Made by a program: the position numbers and the translations under genes. Positions 56,601 to 64,000 of a DNA stretch of 64,000 bases are shown here, piece by piece. Below the pieces are notes generated by a model, which saw only the letters and a program-made list of their open reading frames with translations, ran no database searches and was not told where the DNA came from. Position 1 is the first letter of the stretch. Each line of letters begins with the position of its first letter. Source of the DNA: Anabas testudineus. Its lineage: Eukaryota > Chordata > Actinopteri > Anabantiformes > Anabantidae. The stretch covers positions 19,666,459 through 19,730,458 of the forward strand of contig NC_046626.1 of NCBI RefSeq assembly GCF_900324465.2. Reading direction: 5' to 3'.

Positions 56601-59600
56601 CTTCTGCAAAGTCACAACATTTATTCAAATCCAGAGTTGCATTAATTTTTCACCTGCACAAAGTCTCCTCCAGCGCATCCCAAAGATTCTCAATGGGATG
56701 CTGATTCAAACCTCGCTCACAGTGATCACTAAGAAATACAGACATGCCTGTTTGCTCAGTGTCACACAACAGGTATTAAAGTCCGGAGACACTTCTGTTG
56801 TGTCTAAGCTTCATCAAAGAGTTTTAAGCACAACAATCGCTGTGAGCAGGGTTTGAACCTGCGCGGGGAATCCCCATTGGATTTCGAGTCCAACGCCTTA
56901 ACCACTCGGCCATCACAGCTTGCAAGAAGAAGCTCATACTTCTTGTCGAAACCCTGAACCAACTAGTTACAGCAACAATTTTACCCCCTGCAAGACTGTT
57001 GCCTAAAGAGCTAGTTTTTGATGCACATGTTCTTGCTGTTTAGTTTGCACAGGAACTGTTGTGGTTTGCTTAGTGAATCAGAAACGTATCGTTGGCAGCT
57101 TCGTCTAAGCTGTGATTTGTATGATGACTTATAAAAGAATCGTTCAAATCACATATAATGTTTGTGATCAGTTGTCAATCTGTGATGATTATAGTGCTTG
57201 TAACTTGTATAGTACAGATGTGGAACTATACTAGAACACAACATACATGCATTTGTTGGAAATGCAAAATAATTCATTTTTATTTTACATTCAGACGACC
57301 TCAAATTATTCAAAATATTCCTATTTCAACAAAATTACAAGCAACATAAAGATATAAAAAACATAAATCATATGATTATTTGTTTTCTACATTAATATCG
57401 TCTCAGTGAAAGCAACCGAATAATGGCTCGCTTTACCACTGAAAGACTACAAGAAGAAACTGCACTCTCTGACATTCTGATGGGAGATTTTACTGCCTCT
57501 TTTACCCCTGGTGACTGGTGATTCTGGAGGGCACTGCAATGCAAACTAAAAGTCATTATAATAATGAAGAGTGCAGCCTAAACTATTCTGCATTAACCTT
57601 GCACCTTGCAGTGATATTAGGCGTGTGATGCCATTAAGTTGTGGGTTGATATGAGCGAGAGCAGTGAGATGGGATGTGAATGTAATGATGTGAGTCAGGA
57701 GCTTCTGAGGGCAGTGGCAGGTGGTGGTTGGAGGTGCTCTAATGGCCTGTATCATCACAAATAATGGGGAAATTTATTTTAGAATGAAAAAAGATAATAA
57801 TTGTCTTTGCATTACATCGACTAAACCGTCAAATCTCTTCATACATTCTGTCATTTTCACTTTGTCGTTCGTCTCTCATTTGGCTGCTGGTCTCTGGCAG
57901 ACACACAAACCTGCTCTCCCACTCAAGTAGCACTTCATTACCTCACGCTCATTTGCGAATTGCAGTATTAGACTTTGCACTTGATTTAAGCAGACGTTAA
58001 CCAGGTCGTAACGTGACAGATTGTTTGCTTAATCTACCTGTAATCTCTATCACAGCTAAATTTGTAAAATACGTTTGTGCAGCAATTTGAATTCACAGTT
58101 TCGTTGTCGACATATTACTGCACTCGCATGCAGCAACACATGACCTAATGACGCACGTCACAGTCTGGAGGGCTGCCGTCCACATGTGATCTGACTTATG
58201 AATCTGTAGAGGTTAAATACCTGGGAGTCTCAGCTCACCTCTCATTTGAAAGCTTCTTCAGCTCTAACTCTGTTTGAACTGTGTTGTTTACATATTTGCA
58301 ACTGACTTCAGCAACTCCACAAAGATTAAATCCTGCTGAGTCACCATTTTGAATCACAGGGAAAATGTGTTTAGGACGAGAAGTAAGTAAGTCATGGTGA
58401 CACTGAGGAGCAGCTTTCAGAAAACCACGACCTGGATGACTGACAATCACCACAAATGTAAAAATACATGATTTGCAAACAGTGCACTGAATGAGCAGTC
58501 TGAATTATTATGTTAGCATGTGGACTGAATAAGAAAACGCTTGGTAAACGACTGGATTTATATTATCGACTAACAAAGAAAAATCCAAAGAATGTCACAG
58601 TATGCTATTTCAATTAGATCCAGTTAAATTAAAAACATAGGTTCCATCAAACAGAAGATTAATAATAAGCTTGAAATGTACTGTCAGTGCAAGTTTGTTA
58701 ACAAATGTATTGTTTTTATTCAACCAACACTTCCTACTTTACTCTTTTATCCTTTATAGTAAAACCAATAATAGCGTGAATTTACTAATATTAATTAGTA
58801 TTTCTTATTACAGTCATTTAGAGCTGAGAGACTCATTAATTCACAGAATAGGGACAAAAACAGGTGAAAGAAATGAGAACAAGAAACTTGCATCGCTTCA
58901 TGTTCCACCATGACTCTGTTTATCAAACCTTAGAAGTGAAGTTTCTCCATTCAGCCACTGTTAATGAACCTTATTTAATAGAATAATGAAATTAGGCATG
59001 GCAGGGGGGAAGCGAAAGGCACCCGCTCGCTGTCCAGTGTGTGTGTGCGGTCTGACAGCTGTGGATAATCTCATTTGCTGAGTGTAATTAATGGCAAGCG
59101 GGTTTCATTTACTTATAATGTGGGCTGTCTTTTCTCAAGGGCAAAGAAATATGAAAACTTTTTAAAATAATTTCTTTGCCTGTAATACTGCTATTTGTGA
59201 TGATTGGTTTATTATTGTTATTATTTTTTATATCAAAGAACTAGAGGCTACTTAGACCAGCTGTATGTACCAGCAGGTGTCAGTAGTCCGTATTCATCAT
59301 TGAAGAAGGAAGATCTGAAAAGAATGCATACATACAAACTGTAACGAAAGCAGTCTTACTGTTTTCTCACCACAGAATATGTCTCATAAAAAGATGCACA
59401 TGCCTCTGGCGTCCATTTCTCTTTTTATGCAGTGATTTGCTAAACTGAACAGCCAATTGCAGTGCCCTCTCTCAATGACGAGTTCATGGTTGATTCAACA
59501 TGCTGAATAGACTGAAAAGCCACCAACGGAGACCAACTAGTACCAATGGTGCAGAACTCGCTGCAGTTAGTCTGTGTCGTGGTAGTGAAGCCGCACATCA

Positions 59601-62600
59601 AGCTACAGTACTTTAACAGTCTTTGTGTAATTACTGTCTTTCTAGCTTTATGTAAAAACACATATTTATCTGTATCTGATAGCTGAGTGGTGTTGGACTT
59701 AAAATCCAGTGGTGTGTGTTCAACCCATACTCTTGGCTCTACCATTTACATGTTCTGACTGGCTGTATGTAGTATTGTCTTTGCTTTAGGAATTACTGTG
59801 TGATATTATTGATGCAGCTGTGATGGCCAAATCTAGGACTCCAAAGATTCTCAGTCGTCCATGTGAAGTTGGCCTGAACTTGCCCTGAATAGGCTTGTTA
59901 GGTGAAACAATGGAAGGGGAGGATGTAAAAGATGTAATAGTCACACCTCTGTCAAACCCTCGTACCCCTTAAGTGGGTCGTTAGATGCAGGTGTGCAGGT
60001 GTGAATTGGGCCCGATCTTCCTCGGGATGGATGAAAGGGCAGCATGATAAATAGAAAACAGGTTGTGTCTAAATCCTCCACCTCTGTTGAGAGAGGGGGT
60101 GTTGATTTGCACATGCAAGGTTTCCCTCGCCCCTCTCTCAAACGACTTGTCTTCTTTAGAGAACAGAAGAGGGATTCCACATGAAAATGGCAAAATCATC
60201 CTCTTACCTGAGACAGGGTTAGTCTTTGGTAAGAAAAAGAGAAATTTCTATAACCATAATTTTTTTCAGGGAAATTCTGGCAGATGTGAGCTGTGATGGC
60301 CGAGTGGTAAAGGCGTTGGACTTGAAATCCAATGGGGTCTCCCCGCGCAGGTTCAAACCCTGCTCACAGCGAATCTCTATGATTAACTCTACAGTAACTT
60401 GAAATTAAATGAAATTTCCACAACATCCGTGGTTTAAGTTTGCTGCACACAGGCTGTCAGAGCTGCTTAATCCTGAGGGATCTGTGTAACTATTCTTCGT
60501 GCAATATTTTCATCTCAGATGTTCTCTGGCATAAGTAAGGTGTAAAATTGTTGATCTAACAAATTGGCTCGGGGTTTCCTCAAGAAGCCTTGCTATGGGC
60601 TCCTTCATGCGCACTGTGATGGCTGAGTGGTATTGCACTTGAAATGCAATGGGGCCTCCCTGAGCAGCTTCCATAGGCAATGCATCCATGCGTGCACTGT
60701 CACACATCTAAGCCTATTAAGAGAAGTAGGCTGTGGCATTTGTTGTTGTTGTTTCTCCATGATGTTCAACCTAAGACTCTTAAAGTTGCTGACAGTTTTT
60801 ATATCTTAACAATATCACTGAAGGGCCCAGAAGGGTTCTAGCTATTTTGGCTTCTGGGGTTTATTTCTGTTTCCTAAACCGATGACAACAGATCTGCCAC
60901 CAAGCAACAACATAATCACCAAATAAGACACAACCACCGCTGTGAGCAGGGTTCGAACCTGCGCGGGGAAACCCCATTGGATTTCAAGTCCAACGCCTTA
61001 ACCACTCGGCCATCACAGCTCCCACCAGCATATATCTGGGCTTAAAAGTAAACGTGAGGTACTGCAAGCAAGTATGCAACACTGTAGTAGTGTATTTACA
61101 TGCACACATGAAACCAGGTTAAAATGAGCTTTCTCAAATTCCTCTTAATTTTAAATAAATCTGAGAATGTGCATTACTCTGCAGGGTAATCAGTAATTTC
61201 AGTATCCAGGTGGTTTCAATGCATTTAAACTCTTTTCCCAATCACCCAAGAAACATGCTTCCTTAAATCTGAGGACCCTGTGTGTGATTAAATACTCATT
61301 ATCGCTGTGAGCAGGGTTTGAACCTGCGTGGGGAGTCCCCATTGGATTTCGAGTCCAACGCCTTCACCACTCGGCCATCACAGCTGACTCACAAGTCTGT
61401 AAATGCTAGACTACTTTTTCCTGATCTTTTGGGAGTTTAAATTCTGTGAGAAATGTGAACGTGTTTGTGAAACTTATTCTCCTCGCGTAGGTTCAAACCG
61501 TGCTCACAGCGATAATGTGTACTTAATCACAACTCCAACACAGTCAGCGCACATCAGGAGATATGTACAGATACTGTAAGTGGGACAGATTTTAAAAAAC
61601 ACACATGACTGGCAGCAGCCACAGAGCCAGAGATCAAATGAGATCCAGGACCAATCATGTAAATGGACCAGTTCTGATATGAAAAAAAAATAGTTTGGTT
61701 TGTTCACACTTCAGTGTACTAATGTGAATATAGCCCAACCTGTATACTAAGGATTGGGTCCCATGGTTAAATATTTAATGCTAGTGGTTCAAATAGCGGC
61801 GCTAATCTGTGTAGGTGCACGTTTAATGACGTATCCCATATTTCAGGTTAGTATTTCAAAGAAAAGAAACTAAAGTCTCTTTGGATAAAAGCATCAGAGA
61901 ATGACTAAATGACTCAGAAACAATCAAATTTAGAGAAATCTTGTGCGTCCTTCAAACCTCTCACCAGATCACACACTGGCTTTCATCACTTGTTACTGGG
62001 ACCATAGATGAGTTAATAGGGCCCTATTCCTAATTAGCTCAGTAGGCTGTTATCAAGTGTCAAACTCACGTCACATGGTCACAATCAACGCTTCTGAAAA
62101 CATTATGTAATGCTATACTGAAAATGCTCAATAATTTGTTTTTATGATGCTTTTTTTTCAGATGAAGCCAACATGTTATCATCCCTCATCAGTCCCATAA
62201 GACACTGGGGTGCTGGAGAATCATCAGCTGAGGATGCAGACAATTCAAGTAAAGCCTTTTCCATCTGGTATTTTAAACATTTTCGTCTGACAATGTTCAG
62301 AATTACAAACTCAGTGTGATGGTTATTCTCTGTTTACATTCATAACAGCATGGAAAGCAATATAAATGATCCTGGCTATTTAAATATATACAAGAAGCAT
62401 TAATATTGTGCAGTGTTTAGGATGATGACATAATACAGTGAGTTTCAGCCTTCACAACTCTTGAGTGATGTCTAGTACCCATGATCCTGAAGATTAAAAC
62501 ATTCTCCAAATACACACATTAACCTGGTAATGTAAGTGCATTTAAATACACTGAATGTGTCCAGACTGACTTTACCATTAAGTTTAAAGCCTCTGTGCCT

Positions 62601-63812
62601 TTGGGTGTGTTTACAGAGCTGCTAGCATGGCTGAAGTCTCTTAGTCTTACTGTGTCTGTTGGCCTACCCCCATCTACACAAACTCCTTCTACATGTGCAG
62701 CATACAAAGAAACCCTAAGACCCTACTCAAGGGCTTGTGCACATATCCAAGAAATACTTAATCTATGTCGGAAATATTTGGCCTGCCAACATATTACCTT
62801 CACCTGGTTATTTTAAGAAAAAATAAATCTTCCCTCTAGTTTTCTGACATGAGTTTGATCTTCTTACAGGTACAAGCAGTTTGGAGGTGAAGAGAATCAG
62901 GATGATAAAATCCATGTGGACTGCAATTTACTCAGAAAATATCACCCATCAACGTTTTACACAACTTTTCCCAGACATGGACCACGAACCCTGAAGAGGA
63001 AGCAAGCCATTGGTGGATGGCAAAGACCAGCTACTCTACCAAAACCACGTGACTTGTAAAGAGCAGCCTGGGCCATCACTCAGAAAAATGCGCTGGTGCA
63101 GCTGAACGAGCTACGACCCGGGCTGCAGTATGAGATTATGTCAAAGACCGGCCCATTGCCGCTCCAGTGTTTTCTGTAGGTGTGGAGGTAACGGTACCCA
63201 CTTTGAGGGTCGAGGACCAACAAAGAAGCAGGCTAAAGATGAGGGCCTGCAGAGTTGGCTCTCCAGTCATTCATCCAGTTCCCCAACGCCTCCCAAGCTC
63301 ATTCTATTATGGGGAACTTCGCCAGCACTGCTATGGATTTTACAGCAGATAAACTGGACATCTCTGACACATTCCTTCAAGAGTTTGAGCCATCACTGCA
63401 TGAAAACTTCAATCTCTTGCGTTACAACAAAACAAAAGAGGAGGTTTTCTGCAGTTATTACAAGCACAGACGACTTGTTCGACTCACACTGGACTTGGTG
63501 TCCTCAACAAATCCAAAAAGACGCACCCTTAGCACCTCATTTACCGAGCATCTCAGTCCAGTTGCGCTGCTCAACAAGCTGCGACCAGGACTCAGGTACA
63601 TGTGCCTAACAGAGAGAGTTCATGGCAGGCCGAGGAGGAGTTTTATTATGGTGGTTAGAGTGGAGGGCAGGGTGTTTGAAGGATGTGGTCACAGTAAAAG
63701 ACTGGCAAAGGCACAAGCAGCAGCTGCTGCACTGCAGTCTCTTTACAACATAAGTCTGGGACCAGAGAGGAAGGTCATTGGGCCTTCAGAACAGCAAAAT
63801 CATCTACCTCAG
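50691..63812 (+). CDS. adarb2: ADARB2 (ADAR3, RED2), 5' part; runs off the window
   Basis: Three coding exons: 50691-50784, 62162-62248 and 62870-63812 (donor GTAAGT). Exon 1 encodes GKSKRKRRRRSKGK, the Arg-rich single-strand RNA-binding R-domain that marks ADAR3. Exon 2 gives DEANMLSSLISPIRHWGAGE. Exon 3 holds dsRBD1 (NALVQLNELRPGLQY ... FEGRGPTKKQAK ... LALQSFIQFPNA) and dsRBD2 (LSPVALLNKLRPGLRYMCLT ... FEGCGHSKRLAKAQAAAAAL). ADAR3 is a brain nuclear protein that binds dsRNA but does not deaminate adenosine; the deaminase domain lies beyond the window. The start is set by an in-frame TGA just before the ATG; a second Met is at codon 12. In exon 3, between 62892 and 63248, the homologous reading changes frame five times (losses near 62892, 63153 and 63189, gains near 63236 and 63247) and meets TAA at 63057-63059, while 63249-63812 is clean. 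This may be assembly error or local decay. Intron 1 holds tRNA-Ser genes. Confidence 0.85.
50785..53483. other. adarb2 intron 1, first part; no feature recognised
   Basis: Non-coding intron. The 109-codon frame at 51280-51609 has no domain and no splice context. Confidence 0.45.
53484..53545 (+). repeat. Degenerate tRNA-like sequence (SINE head or tRNA relic)
   Basis: GCTCAGCGGGTAAAGTGTGG resembles an A-box region and GGTTAGGGGTCCCATTTC a degraded B-box, at roughly tRNA spacing. No cloverleaf is maintained and no SINE body was recognised. Weak call. Confidence 0.25.
54406..54431. repeat. AT-only palindrome, 11-bp arms
   Basis: ATATTATATTA and its reverse complement separated by TAAA. Perfect but low complexity, so it could arise by chance in AT-rich intron sequence. 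Confidence 0.6.
55949..56030 (-). tRNA. tRNA-Ser (anticodon UGA), gene 1
   Basis: 82 bases that fold as a class II tRNA: acceptor GCTGTGA with TCACAGC plus discriminator G; A-box TGGCCGAGTGG; anticodon stem TTGGA/TCCAA around TGA; long variable arm GGGG-ACT-CCCC; B-box GGTTCAAACC. No CCA is encoded, as normal in animals. It lies in adarb2 intron 1, antisense to it. No TTTT follows within 50 bases; TTCTTT about ten bases downstream could be a weak Pol III stop. Confidence 0.9.
56501..56711 (+). mobile_element. Tc1-like transposon relic, one end
   Basis: Starts TACACTGCCTGTCCAAAAAC and continues TTGGTTGGACCGTCTTTAGC, ATTACAGCACATATTCACAG and CATCCCAAAGATTCTCAATG, the well-known terminal and transposase-flanking sequence of a fish Tc1-like family. 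Internal part and other end absent. Confidence 0.65.
56838..56919 (-). tRNA. tRNA-Ser (anticodon CGA), gene 2
   Basis: Same 82-base plan as gene 1 with anticodon CGA (stem TTGGA/TCCAA) and variable arm GGGG-ATT-CCCC. Acceptor, D and T arms pair fully; A-box TGGCCGAGTGG and B-box GGTTCAAACC are present. It lies just after the Tc1 relic in adarb2 intron 1, antisense to that gene. No TTTT follows closely downstream. Confidence 0.9.
57000..59671. other. adarb2 intron 1, middle; no feature recognised
   Basis: Intronic sequence between the two groups of tRNA genes. Reading frames are short and featureless. Confidence 0.45.
59672..59743 (+). pseudogene. Degenerate tRNA-like sequence
   Basis: ATAGCTGAGTGGTGTTGGAC, then TTAAAATCCA and TGTTCAACCC keep the order A-box, anticodon arm (GGA/TCC stem), B-box-like, with no long variable arm and no paired acceptor. 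Probably an eroded tRNA (possibly Ser-derived) or tRNA-derived repeat. Confidence 0.35.
60290..60371 (+). tRNA. tRNA-Ser (anticodon UGA), gene 3
   Basis: The only full-length cluster member on the plus strand. Acceptor GCTGTGA/TCACAGC+G, anticodon TGA, variable arm GGGG-TCT-CCCC, B-box GGTTCAAACC. The D-loop reads GGTAAAGG where the siblings have GGTTAAGG. No T4 stop within 50 bases downstream. Confidence 0.88.
60611..60672 (+). pseudogene. tRNA-Ser(UGA) pseudogene
   Basis: GCACTGTGATGGCTGAGTGG then ATTGCACTTGAAATGCAAT and GGGGCCTCCC: acceptor-side and anticodon arm of tRNA-Ser are kept, but about eight bases of the D arm are missing and the T arm has no usable B-box. The anticodon stem carries a paired change (TTGCA/TGCAA for TTGGA/TCCAA) that keeps base pairing. 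Lies 240 bases after gene 3 on the same strand. Confidence 0.7.
60938..61019 (-). tRNA. tRNA-Ser (anticodon UGA), gene 4
   Basis: 82 bases, closest of the cluster to the vertebrate consensus: B-box GGTTCGAACC is canonical and all arms pair. Variable arm GGGG-TTT-CCCC. No TTTT close downstream on its strand. Confidence 0.92.
61303..61384 (-). tRNA. tRNA-Ser (anticodon CGA), gene 5
   Basis: Full-length with anticodon CGA and variable arm GGGG-ACT-CCCC. Two departures from its siblings: D-loop GGTGAAGG and CCCCACGCA instead of CCCCGCGCA before the T arm. Its 3' end and about 20 bases of flank are duplicated in inverted orientation at 61479-61531. Confidence 0.87.
61479..61531 (+). pseudogene. 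tRNA-Ser 3'-half with flank, inverted duplicate of gene 5 end
   Basis: CCTCGCGTAGGTTCAAACCG + TGCTCACAGCG is the T arm and acceptor 3' strand of tRNA-Ser, without any 5' half. The reverse complement matches 61283-61335 over about 53 bases with few mismatches, including some 20 bases beyond the tRNA, so it came from a local inverted duplication. Confidence 0.75.
61532..62161. other. adarb2 intron 1, end; no further feature
   Basis: Ends in a pyrimidine run and AG acceptor at 62160-62161. Nothing else recognised. Confidence 0.5.
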
Positions 63813-64000
63813 GTAAGTAGGTCCACTGTCTGCTGTTTTACTAGTACAATTAACACAGTATATGGACAAAAGTCTTCACAGGTTCACAAATGAAATTAAA
63901 ACACAAAGTTCAGGGTTCAAAATCAGCTGCACTTTTTCTGAATAAAGTTATTCCTGAACCTTCAGTTCAACGTCTCAGATATTTGTCTTATAAATAGTTT
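63813..64000 (+). other. adarb2: Start of adarb2 intron 3
   Basis: Follows the donor CAG/GTAAGT. Non-coding to the window edge. Confidence 0.6.

Overview
The window is vertebrate nuclear DNA from a bony fish, most likely a spiny-rayed (percomorph) teleost. The evidence is compact split genes with GT-AG introns, an intronless fish-type TRIM family, relics of fish LINEs (L2 and CR1/Rex1 group) and Tc1-like transposons, and the long microsatellites common in fish genomes. No bacterial features, CRISPR arrays or retroviral genes were recognised.

Layout. Positions 1-1600 hold worn LINE pieces. A single-exon TRIM E3 ligase gene (2950-4626, +) follows, then more LINE debris (5618-6310). stard3nl (+) has a GC-rich promoter and non-coding first exon near 6900-7080 and seven coding exons between 10549 and 14595. 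It encodes the four-helix MENTAL-domain protein that tethers late endosomes to the ER. slco5a1 (-) runs tail-to-tail towards it: nine coding exons from 39600 down to 21423 give 888 residues of an organic-anion-transporter-family protein with a Kazal-like loop. Its introns carry Tc1 and LINE relics. A second, inverted TRIM gene (44497 to 42821, -) is nearly identical to the first except in its SPRY domain. From 50691 to the right edge runs the 5' part of adarb2 (ADAR3, +): an arginine-rich R-domain exon, a short exon and a large exon with two dsRNA-binding domains. The 11.4-kb first intron of adarb2 contains five full-length tRNA-Ser genes (anticodons UGA and CGA, on both strands) plus tRNA fragments.

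The genes do not form one pathway. The two TRIM genes look like antiviral E3 ligases: each has an interferon-response-like element just before its start codon, and between copies the variation sits almost entirely in the SPRY recognition domain. stard3nl and adarb2 are conserved cellular genes, and slco5a1 is a membrane transporter-family gene.

Most interesting observations: (1) TRIM copies about 3% different over residues 1-407 but about 24% different in the PRY/SPRY part, with many basic residues lost in one copy; (2) five apparent frame changes and one stop confined to about 360 bases of the large adarb2 exon, while the following 560 bases are clean; (3) the intronic tRNA-Ser cluster, with variable-arm loops that differ between copies while the stems stay perfect, and an inverted duplication of one tRNA end with its flank. 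All exon boundaries come from reading splice signals and recalled family sequences; nothing was aligned by computer.
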